64,000 nt of DNA from Tomitella biformata AHU 1821 (lineage in GTDB: Bacteria; Actinomycetota; Actinomycetes; Mycobacteriales; Mycobacteriaceae). The stretch covers positions 62,001-126,000 of the forward strand of contig NZ_BAVQ01000072.1 in NCBI RefSeq assembly GCF_000524475.1. The letters run 5' to 3'. The first letter of the stretch is position 1. The number at the start of each line of letters is the position of its first letter. Positions 48,041 through 57,118 of this stretch are shown here, piece after piece. The notes under the pieces are model-generated. The model had not been told where the DNA came from, made no database searches, and was given only the letters and a program-made list of their open reading frames with translations. A program made the translations under genes and the position numbers.

Positions 48041-49798
48041 ATGGGTTCCAAGCTGTACCGCTTTGTCGCTCCATTCGCGGTGGGTGCGACGATCGTCTCG
48101 GGCGCGGCACTGCTCGCCACATCGGCGGGGGCGGACACGGTCACGACCACGACCGCGTTCATGAACGCGTGCCAGGCGACGCCGTCGAGCAGCCTGGCAG
48201 GCGGACCTCAAACGCAGGCGCAAGAGGCGTCGGTGGATGTCCAGGCACCGGATAGGGTCTCGCCGGGCGAGGACTTCGACGTGCTGATCACTCCGCCGCC
48301 GATTTCGATCGCCAACGACCTCGGGTCGGGTGCCAGCCTGCAGAACGTCTCGCGGCTCAAGATCGATGTCGCGATGCCGGCCAACGCCTCGTTCCTCGGG
48401 GCCGAGGTAATGCCCGGCACGTCCACGGGTCTCAGCGGCAAGGCCCCCGGCGTCATCGTGGTCAACGATGCCGGCAGCCCCGACCCGAACGGCACCATCA
48501 TCCGGCTGTCCGGCGACAACGAGACGATCGGCAATGCCCCCGGCAGCTCGAAGAGCTCCGAGGGCGGCATCCGGGCGGTGGCATCGGGCAGCACCACCAC
48601 GTTCCAGCTGCCGCAGGTCAAGGCCAAGCTGAAGGCCGGCACGACCGGAGTGGTCGAGATGAAGCTGCGCACCGCGGGCAACGCGGGGCTGTTCGGCAAC
48701 GACGCGAACTTCCTCACGTTCCTGCCCAAGGCCAGCGCGCCCATCGTCGGCACCGTGTGGGCTCCGACCCAGTGCAGCCCGCGTGACGGCGCCGGTAGCC
48801 CGCTCAACACCGGCGCTGGCGCGCTGGCGACCATCGAGGTCGTGCGCGGTGTCACCAACACCGTCACACACCTGGACGGCCCGAGCGTGGTCACCAACGG
48901 CGGCCAGTTCAATCTGAACGCCACCGTGGTGCCGACCCCCGAGGCCGGCACTGTCCAGTTCGCGATGGACGGCGTGGACGTTGGCGGACCGGTGGACGTG
49001 GTCGGCGGCAAGGCCTCGCGGACGCAGTCTCTCGACGAGGACGGCGAGTACGTCTACACCGCCCGCTACAGCGGCGCGGAGTTCTACAACACGTCGGTGT
49101 CCGGGGACAAGACGGTCAAGGTGTCCACCGAGGACATCGCGACCACGACGACGGTCACCGGCCCGGCGCAGGACGCATACCGCGGCGAGCCGGTCAACCT
49201 CACCGCGAAGGTTGAGCCGGGCGTCTCCGGCGGCACGATGACCTTCGAGGTCGGCGGCGTCTCCGTCGGCACGGCAGAGGTCAAGGATGACGGTGCGGCC
49301 GTGTTGCCGCACACATTCGACACCAACGGGACCCACCGCGTGGTGGCGCGCTACTCCGGCGACACCGGGATCGCGCCCTCCTCCTCGCAGCAGTTCCCGG
49401 TCAGCGTCACCGAGGCTCCCGCCTCAGACGTGGCGACGACGGCCGTGGTCGACCAGGTCGGCTCGGTGGCCAAGGGCGCGGCCGTGACGCTCACGGCGCG
49501 GCTGGATCCGGCCGATGCGCGCGGCACGGTGCAGTTCAACCTGGGCGACCAGCTGCTCGGCGGCCCGGTCCAGGTGGTGAACGGCGTCGCGACTATGACG
49601 ACCGTCTTCCAGAACCCGGGCGAGTTCGTCCTCACCGCCCAGTACACGGCTGACAGCGGATTCATCGACTCGGCCGCTGACCCGGTCGAGGTCACAGTCA
49701 CCGGCGACCCGGACACCCTGCCGGGCCAGCCCGGCGGTGGCGGTGCGGGCAGCATGGATCTCGGCAGCCTCACCTCGCTCTTCGGAGGCATGAGCTGA
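48041..49798 (+). CDS. Secreted protein with three Ig-like repeats
   Basis: A 585-residue exported protein. The signal peptide ends near SAGA-DTVTTT (about 31). A domain of about 230 residues, different from that of the upstream protein, is followed by three Ig-like repeats from about 271, 367 and 465. The C-terminus GSMDLGSLTSLFGGMS resembles the tail of its neighbour. ATG 48041 follows AGGAGG and lies 20 bases after the upstream stop. The pair is probably co-expressed and ends at a strong terminator. Confidence 0.85.
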   Translation: MGSKLYRFVAPFAVGATIVSGAALLATSAGADTVTTTTAFMNACQATPSSSLAGGPQTQAQEASVDVQAPDRVSPGEDFDVLITPPPISIANDLGSGASLQNVSRLKIDVAMPANASFLGAEVMPGTSTGLSGKAPGVIVVNDAGSPDPNGTIIRLSGDNETIGNAPGSSKSSEGGIRAVASGSTTTFQLPQVKAKLKAGTTGVVEMKLRTAGNAGLFGNDANFLTFLPKASAPIVGTVWAPTQCSPRDGAGSPLNTGAGALATIEVVRGVTNTVTHLDGPSVVTNGGQFNLNATVVPTPEAGTVQFAMDGVDVGGPVDVVGGKASRTQSLDEDGEYVYTARYSGAEFYNTSVSGDKTVKVSTEDIATTTTVTGPAQDAYRGEPVNLTAKVEPGVSGGTMTFEVGGVSVGTAEVKDDGAAVLPHTFDTNGTHRVVARYSGDTGIAPSSSQQFPVSVTEAPASDVATTAVVDQVGSVAKGAAVTLTARLDPADARGTVQFNLGDQLLGGPVQVVNGVATMTTVFQNPGEFVLTAQYTADSGFIDSAADPVEVTVTGDPDTLPGQPGGGGAGSMDLGSLTSLFGGMS

Positions 49799-49818
49799 CC
49801 CACTGATTAGACGGCACA

Positions 49819-49855
49819 GGGCGGGCATCCCGAGATCTCGGGATGCCCGCCCTTT
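49819..49855 (+). terminator. Terminator after the Ig-repeat pair
   Basis: GGGCGGGCATCCCGAG (49819-49834) pairs perfectly with CTCGGGATGCCCGCCC (49837-49852) and is followed by TTT. It separates the surface-protein pair from the next gene. Confidence 0.9.
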
Positions 49856-49919
49856 GCGTTGATTCATGCCTCTCACTAGTGTTTTTGACATAATAGGTCG
49901 CACACGAGACCCTTTCATC

Positions 49920-50642
49920 ATGACTGAGATGACCTCCGCTGAGGCTGCCGAAGTTCTCGGGGTCAGCTCTCGGCAAGTGGCCCGCTTGGTCGCCGGCGGC
50001 CAGGTCCTGCGGACCAGGACGGTGGGCCGGACGTTTTTGCTCGACGAGGCGTCCGTGCGCAGAGTTCAGCGCGAGTCGGCGGGCAGCGGTCGGGCTTGGG
50101 CGGAGCCGACCTGCTGGGCTGCGTTGGCCGTGCTTTCCGGACAGCCCGCGCAGTGGCTCGGGCCTTCGGCGCGAACCCGGCTTGCGCATCGGCTGCGCAA
50201 GGCTGGTGCCGGTGATCTGGCTGCGGCCACGAGGCGGCGCGCCGTCGCACACCGCTTCGCGGGTCGCCCGGGGATCCTGCCCGAACTGCGCGAGTATGTC
50301 GTCGCCAGCGGGCGGGACGCGGCCTGGGCCTCGAATGATCGGTTCCGGCTGGCCGGCCCCAGCGAGATCGCGGAGGGGTATGCCCATGTCGAGAACATCC
50401 CGATGATCGTCGCCGAGTTCGCGCTGGCGCCGGACCCGGGCGGGAACATCGTCCTGCGTGGCGTGCGCTCGGCGGACGGCTTCGACATGGGGGCGACGCC
50501 CATCGCGGCCGTGGCGGTGGATCTGATGGAGTCGCTCGACCCGCTGGAGCGCGCTTCCGGCCAGCGGGTGTTGTCAGAGCTGTCGGCGGCCTATCGCAGG
50601 AGTGAGACCAGCATGCGGCGCTCCCCACGGGCGCAGGATTAA
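49920..50642 (+). CDS. HTH domain protein, function unknown
   Basis: A 240-residue protein. The N-terminus has an excisionase/MerR-like DNA-binding helix-turn-helix (TSAEAAEVLGVSSRQVARLV, then VGRTFLLDEASVRR). The rest (about 70-240) is an alpha+beta domain that I do not recognise with certainty. Its layout, HTH followed by a domain with FRLAGPSEIAEGYAHVENIP, recalls antitoxin-type regulators, but no toxin gene is adjacent. ATG 49920 is preferred because the longer frame starts beside the terminator. TTGACA at 49885-49890 is a possible -35. Confidence 0.65.
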   Translation: MTEMTSAEAAEVLGVSSRQVARLVAGGQVLRTRTVGRTFLLDEASVRRVQRESAGSGRAWAEPTCWAALAVLSGQPAQWLGPSARTRLAHRLRKAGAGDLAAATRRRAVAHRFAGRPGILPELREYVVASGRDAAWASNDRFRLAGPSEIAEGYAHVENIPMIVAEFALAPDPGGNIVLRGVRSADGFDMGATPIAAVAVDLMESLDPLERASGQRVLSELSAAYRRSETSMRRSPRAQD

Positions 50643-50645
50643 ACT
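50640..50645 (+). promoter_or_regulatory. Candidate -10 for a leaderless methyltransferase transcript
   Basis: TAAACT (50640-50645) ends six bases before GTG 50652 and overlaps the stop codon of the previous gene. Without a ribosome site before the GTG, a leaderless start is plausible. Confidence 0.4.
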
Positions 50646-50651
50646 GGCCGC

Positions 50652-51500
50652 GTGAGAGAAACTGAGCAGGCCATCGGGACCCTGGACTGGGACGGCGCCC
50701 AGGGGGACTTCTGGGTGCGCGAACAGCAGCAGCAGGACGCCACGCTCAGCCCGTTCGTGCCCACCTTGCTGGACGCGGCGCATATCGGCGACGGCGAGTC
50801 CGTGCTGGACCTTGGTTGTGGGTGCGGCGCGACGACCCTCGCGGCGGCGCAGCGGGTCGGAGCCACGGGCCGCGCTGTGGGTGTCGACATCTCGACCGCG
50901 ATGCTCGACAAGGCACGCGAATTGGCCAAGGAGGGCGGCACGGAGTTCTCCGGGGCCGAGTTCCACAGGGCCGATGTGCAGGTCCACGAGTTCATCCCAG
51001 GATCCTTCGACGCGGCGATCAGCCGCTTCGGCGTCATGTTCTTCGATGACCCCCGGGCGGCCTTCCGCAACATCGCGCACGCGCTGCGCCCCGGCGGCCG
51101 CCTCAGCTATGTCTGCTGGCAACCGGCGAAGGAGAACCCGCACATCTCGCTGCCGATTCGCGCGATCATCAACGCTTTCCCCGACGCCCTGCCACAGGGG
51201 ACCCCGCAGCCCCCCTTCAGCATGGCGGACCCGAAGGTCATTCGAGAGTTGTTGGCCGCGACAGGCTTTTGCGACGTCGAGATTGTGTCAGTGGTGCAAG
51301 ACCTGCGGGTGGGCGACAACCCGGAACAGGTCCTGGAGCACTACCTCGCGCAGCCGATGGTCCGGAAACTGCTCGACGGGCAACCGCGGGAGCTCGTAGT
51401 CAAGGTGTCTGAGCGGATCACCGCCCAGCTCGCCGACAATCAGCGTGTCGACGGCGTGTATCTCGGCTCGGCCGCCTGGCTGGTCACCGCTATCCGCTGA
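50652..51500 (+). CDS. Class I SAM-dependent methyltransferase
   Basis: A 282-residue methyltransferase. Motif I is VLDLGCGCGATTLAAAQ, with the acidic residue at the end of strand 2 in AVGVDIST. The MFFDDPRAAFRNIAHALRPG segment is the usual motif after strand 4. The family resembles UbiE/Gst-like small-molecule methyltransferases, but the substrate is unknown. It stands nine bases after the HTH gene. Confidence 0.82.
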   Translation: MRETEQAIGTLDWDGAQGDFWVREQQQQDATLSPFVPTLLDAAHIGDGESVLDLGCGCGATTLAAAQRVGATGRAVGVDISTAMLDKARELAKEGGTEFSGAEFHRADVQVHEFIPGSFDAAISRFGVMFFDDPRAAFRNIAHALRPGGRLSYVCWQPAKENPHISLPIRAIINAFPDALPQGTPQPPFSMADPKVIRELLAATGFCDVEIVSVVQDLRVGDNPEQVLEHYLAQPMVRKLLDGQPRELVVKVSERITAQLADNQRVDGVYLGSAAWLVTAIR

Positions 51501-51648
51501 GCCGTCGATGGGCTAGCAACGTGAGTCCTCCAGTGCGCGCCAGGCGGTGGCTGTCACGGCTACTGAGGCTTTCGCGTAGACGCCCCTGAGCGGGATGGGG
51601 GCGGGTTACGGTGGTCCCCAGAATTCTGCGAACTTTAGGGAGTGACCG

Positions 51649-52818
51649 ATGGGCGTACGCGTGGCGGGTCGAGTCAAGTCATATGCGCTGGTGGGCGCAC
51701 TGACGGTGGGCTTAGCCCTCGCCGGATCGCCGGCAGTAGCCAGCGCGGACCCCGTCGGGACAGTGATATCCCAGGAGCAGCTGCCGGGCGAATTCTGGAT
51801 CCCCGGCACCGCCGACGCCAAGCGGATCACCTACGCGACGACGGGGCCGAACGACGCGGAGGCGCTGAGCACCGGCATGGTGTTCATCCCCGAGGGCACC
51901 CCGCCGCCGGGCGGCTGGCCCGTGATCTCGTGGGCGCACGGCACCGTCGGGCTCGCAGACCAGTGCGCGCCGTCGCGGACCGGGCCGAGCGAGCGCGACC
52001 GCGGCTACCTGGCCACCTGGATGGAGCAGGGCTACGCGATCGTCGCCACCGACTACGCGGGCCTCGGCACCGACGGAGGCATGCCCTACCTCGACGGAAA
52101 GGTGGAGGCGCACAACGTCGTCGACATGGTGAAGGCCGGGCAGGGTTTGGGTCTCGGCCTGTCGAAGGCCTGGGTCACCATCGGCCAGTCGCAGGGTGGC
52201 GGCGCGGCGATCACCACGGCGCGCTATGCCACCGAGTACGGCCCCGGCCTGGACTATCGCGGGGCGGTGGGCACCGGAGTGCCGGCCTACATCGAGAACA
52301 TCGTCGCCATCGCGGGGCCGAACATGCCGCCGATCGCGCTGCCCACGGGCATGACGGCCTACGGCATGCTGATTCTCGCGGGCCTGGACGTCTCGCATCC
52401 TGAGCTGGATCTGCCGAGTTTCCTCAACGACCGTGGCCGTGAGCTCCTCGACCAGGCCAACACGCTGTGCCTCGACCCGTTCAAGGAGAAGATCGCGGGA
52501 ACGGTCCTCGGGGATATCTTCACCAAGCCGCTGGCCGACATCCCCAACTTCCACGGGATTCTCCACGACTATATGGGCATGCCGGAGCAGGGTTTTGACA
52601 AGCCATTCTTCATCGGCCAGGGCCTCAAGGACACCGACATCATCATGCCGTCGACCCTCATCTACGCGACGACCCTGGCTGCGAACCAGCAGCCGCTGAC
52701 GTTCCGCGCCTACCCCACGGACCACAGCGGGACGATGGCCGCGTCGCTCCCGGACACCGTCCCCTTCGTGCGTGCGCTATTCGACGGTCACGCGCCGGCC
52801 CCGTCCTTCGGCAGCTAG
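51649..52818 (+). CDS. Secretory lipase family protein
   Basis: A 389-residue exported alpha/beta hydrolase. The signal peptide ends near ASA-DPVG (33). The nucleophile is S181 in GQSQGG, the oxyanion loop contains WAHGTVG, and the C-terminal TDHSGTM offers the catalytic His. The arrangement fits the secretory lipase (LIP) family known in Mycobacteriales. ATG 51649 lies 10 bases after TAGGGAG. It probably cleaves acyl esters at or outside the cell surface. Confidence 0.84.
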   Translation: MGVRVAGRVKSYALVGALTVGLALAGSPAVASADPVGTVISQEQLPGEFWIPGTADAKRITYATTGPNDAEALSTGMVFIPEGTPPPGGWPVISWAHGTVGLADQCAPSRTGPSERDRGYLATWMEQGYAIVATDYAGLGTDGGMPYLDGKVEAHNVVDMVKAGQGLGLGLSKAWVTIGQSQGGGAAITTARYATEYGPGLDYRGAVGTGVPAYIENIVAIAGPNMPPIALPTGMTAYGMLILAGLDVSHPELDLPSFLNDRGRELLDQANTLCLDPFKEKIAGTVLGDIFTKPLADIPNFHGILHDYMGMPEQGFDKPFFIGQGLKDTDIIMPSTLIYATTLAANQQPLTFRAYPTDHSGTMAASLPDTVPFVRALFDGHAPAPSFGS

Positions 52819-52838
52819 CGGTCCGCTGATCGGGGCCG

Positions 52839-53276
52839 TCAATGGGCCAGGCGCTCAAGTAGAAGGTCGAAGGCGCTGTCCCAGCCGTCGTAGACGTTGC
52901 CGTCGCCCGGTGTGCCGCCAATGCCGCGCAGGTGGAATGTCATCTCGGTCTTGTCGCCGAGTGCAACCAGCGTCACGGTGACCACGGGGGAGTCCTCGAC
53001 AGGGTCGTCGGGCAGGCCCCAGGTGAAGGAGAGTCGCGACGGCTCGTCGATCTCCAGGTACTGCCCGCCCGTGGGGTACTCCTCGCCGGTGGCGTCGTTG
53101 ACCATCGTGTAGCGGTAGCGGCCGCCCACGTGGAAATCGAAGTGCACGCTCTCGCGGGGTGTGCTGACTCCGCGGGGATGCCACCACAGTGGGGCCTCGT
53201 CGGGGTCGGTCCACGCTTGCCAGAGGATCTCGCGTGGCGCGTCGAAGGTTCGGGTAATGGTGAATTCTGCGGTCAT
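52839..53276 (-). CDS. AHSA1-type SRPBCC protein
   Basis: A 145-residue protein of the AHSA1 branch of SRPBCC folds: FTITRTFDAPREILWQAWTD at the N-terminus, then WWHPRG and GWDSAFDLLLERL at the end. Such proteins are often encoded with an ArsR regulator, as here, where its start overlaps the regulator's stop by four bases. It probably binds a small hydrophobic ligand. The target is unknown. Confidence 0.83.
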   Translation of the reverse strand: MTAEFTITRTFDAPREILWQAWTDPDEAPLWWHPRGVSTPRESVHFDFHVGGRYRYTMVNDATGEEYPTGGQYLEIDEPSRLSFTWGLPDDPVEDSPVVTVTLVALGDKTEMTFHLRGIGGTPGDGNVYDGWDSAFDLLLERLAH

Positions 53277-53614
53277 GGCGTCTTTCCCTTCGTGATCTCG
53301 CGCAGGCGCTCGTCGAGGGCGTCGAAGCTCTCCTGCCAATCGCGCAGGTGCTTGTCGACCCAGGCCGCGGCCTCGTCGAGTGGTTCGGTGCGCAAGGAGC
53401 AGGTGCGCCATTGCGCGTGGGCGGTGCGGGTGATCAGGCCGGCTCGCTCGAGGACCTTGAGATGCTGGGAGACGGCCGGCTTGCTGATCGGGAGCGGTTC
53501 CGCGAGCTCGCCCGCGGTGGCGGGACCCTGGCTCAGGCGGGTGATGATCGCGCGCCTGGTCGGATCGGACAATGCCGCGAACACGAGGTCCAACGGTGCC
53601 GCGCCCTCAGTCAT
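53273..53614 (-). CDS. ArsR family transcriptional regulator
   Basis: A 113-residue winged-helix regulator: FAALSDPTRRAIITRLSQGP, then the recognition helix in ISKPAVSQHLKVLERAGLIT. No metal-binding cysteine pair (CVC) is present, so it belongs to the non-metal group that pairs with AHSA1 proteins. ATG 53614 follows a strong AAGGAGGT site on the minus strand. It probably represses its own operon. Confidence 0.88.
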   Translation of the reverse strand: MTEGAAPLDLVFAALSDPTRRAIITRLSQGPATAGELAEPLPISKPAVSQHLKVLERAGLITRTAHAQWRTCSLRTEPLDEAAAWVDKHLRDWQESFDALDERLREITKGKTP

Positions 53615-53629
53615 TACATGACCTCCTTA

Positions 53630-53648
53630 ATTAAGTGATCCATTAAGT
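53630..53648. promoter_or_regulatory. Candidate ArsR operator
   Basis: ATTAAGT occurs at 53630-53636 and 53642-53648, 12 bases apart, in the otherwise GC-rich leader just upstream of the arsR ribosome site. On the coding strand this reads ACTTAAT twice. Close tandem copies of an AT-rich motif in this place suit autoregulation. Confidence 0.45.
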
Positions 53649-53778
53649 ATGCGCCGATCGGAGGGCGCGGTCAAGGGGGAATGCCCTCGCAGTCTCGCGT
53701 GGTTAGGCGCGGGTGGATCACCGCTGCGCACCACTGCGAGCCCGCCGCCGCTCGTCACTCGCGACTAGGGGCGCCGCA

Positions 53779-54021
53779 TCAGGTCAGCCGGCGCAGCGCG
53801 TCGCGGACCAATTTGGGCGACGGGTTCACATGCGGGACGCCTTCGATCACCACGGTTGGGACGGTCTCGTTGCCGTCGGCGACCGAGCGGACGAAGGCGG
53901 CGGCGTCGGGGTCCCGCCAAATATTCACCATTGTGGGCCGTAAACCCCGTATCGCGAGCGAGAATCGGAGGCGTTGGCAGAACACACAACCGGGGCGCCA
54001 GTACACGGTGACTTCGGGCAT
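53779..54021 (-). CDS. Mycoredoxin/glutaredoxin-like protein
   Basis: An 80-residue thioredoxin-fold protein with the active site CVFC in VYWRPGCVFCQRLR and the cis-proline segment TVPTVVI. Size and motif match mycoredoxin and small glutaredoxins of mycothiol-producing actinobacteria, which reduce mixed disulfides using mycothiol. ATG 54021. It is transcribed alone as far as can be seen. Confidence 0.85.
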   Translation of the reverse strand: MPEVTVYWRPGCVFCQRLRFSLAIRGLRPTMVNIWRDPDAAAFVRSVADGNETVPTVVIEGVPHVNPSPKLVRDALRRLT

Positions 54022-54599
54022 CTTCCCAGTGTGGCACGGCCGCGGCGGATCCGTACGCCGGCTTTGTGGCCGAGCCGCGGTTGCCGAACCTGGTGTCGAT
54101 TCGTAGTTGGTAGTCCTGCCCGGGCCCTACGTTCCGCGGGCACCAGACGCCCGTTTCGCCGGGAATCTAGGCGATGAGGATCGGGCTTCGCCCGCTCATG
54201 CGGCCAGAAGCGGTCCGTGTTCGCTGCGACCTGGGCAAACGGCCCAACGGCGTGGTCAGGATTTTCACCAGCGGGCACCTGACCTGCGATTGCCATGGTC
54301 GAGCGGCCTAAACCCCCCGTTGGTGAAGGCTGGCCAGCTGCCACCACTCGCGCCACCTGGGCTTTTCCCGTGACACCCGATTCGAGGCTCGTTCACCGGG
54401 GGATTTGCGGTGTCCGATGCGCCTGATTGGTGCGATGCGGGCGTTGTCTGCCCGCGCAACGTAGGCCCGCGGCAGGACTATCCGCAGAGTTGCGCTCCGA
54501 GGCTGCCGCAGAGGGGGTGGCGGCGACATGGCCTGTTGAATACCTCTATAACAATCATGCGTGCTTGATTTTTGTAGACACAGGTGTGATGCTGGTCGC
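54022..54599. other. 578-base region without a recognisable gene
   Basis: Several overlapping frames of 60-140 codons exist on both strands, but none shows a familiar motif, a good ribosome site or consistent codon use. A small inverted repeat, GCGGGC with GCCCGC, lies at about 54437-54460. Near the right end, TTGATT (54565-54570) and GATGCT (54588-54593) are 17 bases apart and end six bases before ATG 54600, a possible leaderless promoter for the next operon. The region may be decayed coding sequence. Confidence 0.45.
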
Positions 54600-55403
54600 A
54601 TGGCAGCTCTCGACGCGGTATTGGCAGACCTGACGGCGGAAGGCGAGGCGCTCGACGCGCTTGTCGCCGGCCTGGCCCCTGACGGGTGGACGACGCAGAC
54701 GCCCGCGGACGGCTGGACCATCGCGCACCAAATAGCGCATCTGTCCTGGACTGACGGCAGCGCGACGCTTGCTGCGACCGACGCCGAGGCCTTCCAGGAG
54801 CAGGTCGTCGAGGCGTGGCGGGACCCCACCGGATTCGTGGATAAGGCGGCCGAGGCTGGCGCGCAGAGCCCGCCGGCGCGGCTGCTGGCGCAGTGGCGGA
54901 CGGGGCGACGGGGAATGGTCGACGCGCTCGCCGCCTACCCAGAGGGGAAGAAACTGCCCTGGTACGGCCCGCCGATGAGCGCGACCTCGATGGCCACCGC
55001 CCGCATCATGGAGACGTGGGCGCATGGCGAGGACGTCGCGGACGCGCTCGGCGTCATCCGCGAGCCCACCGCCCGGCTCAGGCACGTCGCCCACATCGGC
55101 GTCCGCGCACGGAATTTCGCGTTCTCGGTCCACGAGCTCGCGCCGCCGGCGGAGGAGTTCCGGGTGGAGCTCACCGCGCCCGCCGGCGGCCTTTGGACGT
55201 GGGGCCCCGAGGACGCGGCGCAGAAGGTCACCGGCCCGGCCCTCGACTTTTGCCTGCTGGTCACCCAGCGCCGGCACCTCGACGACACCGCGCTGGCGGC
55301 CCAGGGCGACGACGCGCAGAAGTGGCTGACCATCGCCCAGGCCTTCGCGGGCACGCCTGGCGGGGGCCGCGCACCGCTAGACCAGAACAGCAAGGAGTCC
55401 TGA
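54600..55403 (+). CDS. TIGR03084-type DinB-like metal-binding protein
   Basis: A 267-residue protein of the mycothiol-dependent isomerase/DinB superfamily. The N-terminus [20 protein letters not shown] is followed by [13 protein letters not shown] and [16 protein letters not shown]. The histidines in these segments (AHQIAHL and WAHGED) are the likely metal ligands. Proteins of this subfamily are commonly encoded next to AtuA-like genes. The stop overlaps the next start by ATGA. Reaction unknown. Confidence 0.78.
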   Translation: MAALDAVLADLTAEGEALDALVAGLAPDGWTTQTPADGWTIAHQIAHLSWTDGSATLAATDAEAFQEQVVEAWRDPTGFVDKAAEAGAQSPPARLLAQWRTGRRGMVDALAAYPEGKKLPWYGPPMSATSMATARIMETWAHGEDVADALGVIREPTARLRHVAHIGVRARNFAFSVHELAPPAEEFRVELTAPAGGLWTWGPEDAAQKVTGPALDFCLLVTQRRHLDDTALAAQGDDAQKWLTIAQAFAGTPGGGRAPLDQNSKES

Positions 55404-57118
55404 TGCTCGGCGACAACCCCGACCTGATCCGGATCGGGAACTGCTCTGGCTTCTACGGCGACCGCATCTCCGCGATGCGGGAGATGCTCGAGGGCGGCGA
55501 CCTAGATGTGCTCACCGGCGACTACCTCGCTGAGCTGACCATGCTCATCCTCGGCCGCGACAAGCTCAAGGACGCGAGCCTGGGATACGCGAAAACCTTT
55601 GTCCGCCAACTGCGGGACTGCCTGGCCCTGGCGCTGGAGAAAAATGTGCAGATCGTCGTCAACGCCGGCGGACTCAACCCGGCGGGCCTGACGGAGCAGC
55701 TGCGCGAGCTGGCCGCGGAGCAGGGGCTGGCAGCGAAATTCGCACACGTGGAGGGCGACGACCTGCTGCCGCGCGCCGCGGAGCTGGGCCTGGGTGAGCC
55801 GCTGACCGCCAACGCCTACCTCGGCGCATGGGGCATCGTGGCGGCGCTCAACTCCGGCGCGGACGTCGTCGTCACCGGCCGGGTCACGGACGCCTCCGTC
55901 ATCGTGGGGCCCGCCGCCGCGCACTTCGACTGGGCCAGAACCGATTACGACGCGATCGCGGGTGCCGTGATCGCCGGCCATATCATCGAGTGCGGCACCC
56001 AGGCCACCGGCGGCAATTACAGCTTCTTCCAAGAGGTTGAGGATCTGGGCCGCCCGGGCTTTCCCATTGCGGAGATCCGCCGCGACGGCTCCTGCGTGAT
56101 CACCAAACACGACGGGACGGGGGGTGCGGTCAGCGTCGGCACTGTCACCGCGCAGCTGATGTACGAGATCCAGGGCGCGCGGTACGCCAACCCCGACGCG
56201 ACCGCCCGCCTCGACACCCTCGAGCTGACCGAGCTGGCCCCGAACCGCGTGCAGGTCAGCGGCGTCACCGGCGAGGCCCCGCCGCCGGAGCTGAAGGTCT
56301 CGCTCAACACCATCGGCGGCTTCCGCAACGAGATGATCTTCGTGCTCACCGGTCTGGACATCGAGGCCAAGGCGGAGCTGGCCAAGAGCCAGCTCGAGTC
56401 CTGGCTGACCACTAGGCCCGCCGAGCTCACCTGGACTCTGGCCCGGCTGGATAGGCCCAACGCCGAGACGCAGGAGCAGGCCAGTGCGCTGCTGCGCTGC
56501 GTGGTGCGCGATCCCGACCCGAACAAGGTCGGCCGCGCGTTCTCAGGCGTCGCCGTCGAGCTCGCCCTGGCCAGCTACCCGGGCGCGAACTTCACCGCGA
56601 TGCCCGGCAACGGCGCGCCGTATGGGGTGTTCACCCCCGGCTATGTGGACCGCCGCAAGGTGCCGCACATTGCGGTGCTCGCCGACGGGACACGCGTGGA
56701 CATCGCGCCTGCAGCCGAGACCCAGGAACTGGCTCCTGTGACGGAACCCGCTCTGCCACAAGCATTCCCGAGCGGAGAGACCGTGCCGTCACCACTCGGG
56801 CTGGTGGCCGCCGCGCGCAGCGGGGACAAGGGCGGCAACGCCAACATCGGAGTCTGGGTCCGCACCGACGCCGAGTGGTCCTGGCTGGCCCACGCGCTCA
56901 CCGTCGACGAGCTCAAGCGGATGCTCCCCGAGGCCGCCGAGCTGAATATCACCCGCACGACACTGCCCAAGCTCAAGGCCGTCAACTTCGTCATCGAGGG
57001 ACTGCTCGGGGAGGGCGTCGCCTACAACGCGCGCTTCGACCCGCAGGCCAAGGGCCTCGCCGAGTGGCTGCGCTCGCGCCATATCGCCATCCCCGCCAAC
57101 CTTCTGGAGACCACGTGA
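55403..57118 (+). CDS. AtuA-like acyclic terpene utilisation family protein (DUF1446)
   Basis: A 571-residue protein of the AtuA/DUF1446 family, recognised by IRIGNCSGFYGDRISAMREM at the start and GADVVVTGRVTDASVIVGPA in the middle. The C-terminal 110 residues (from about 462; LVAARSGDKGGNANIGVWVR) correspond to the small AtuA-associated domain. M. tuberculosis Rv0976c is the counterpart. The family is linked to citronellol-type degradation in Pseudomonas, but its reaction is unresolved. It is coupled at both ends. Confidence 0.85.
   Translation: MLGDNPDLIRIGNCSGFYGDRISAMREMLEGGDLDVLTGDYLAELTMLILGRDKLKDASLGYAKTFVRQLRDCLALALEKNVQIVVNAGGLNPAGLTEQLRELAAEQGLAAKFAHVEGDDLLPRAAELGLGEPLTANAYLGAWGIVAALNSGADVVVTGRVTDASVIVGPAAAHFDWARTDYDAIAGAVIAGHIIECGTQATGGNYSFFQEVEDLGRPGFPIAEIRRDGSCVITKHDGTGGAVSVGTVTAQLMYEIQGARYANPDATARLDTLELTELAPNRVQVSGVTGEAPPPELKVSLNTIGGFRNEMIFVLTGLDIEAKAELAKSQLESWLTTRPAELTWTLARLDRPNAETQEQASALLRCVVRDPDPNKVGRAFSGVAVELALASYPGANFTAMPGNGAPYGVFTPGYVDRRKVPHIAVLADGTRVDIAPAAETQELAPVTEPALPQAFPSGETVPSPLGLVAAARSGDKGGNANIGVWVRTDAEWSWLAHALTVDELKRMLPEAAELNITRTTLPKLKAVNFVIEGLLGEGVAYNARFDPQAKGLAEWLRSRHIAIPANLLETT

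Noticed and set aside
53925-54356. 143-codon minus-strand frame, partly overlapping the mycoredoxin-like gene
   Set aside because: It overlaps a well-supported gene and lacks a ribosome site; the segment around AGQVPAGENPDHAVG looked briefly like a transposase fragment, but no family motif could be named.
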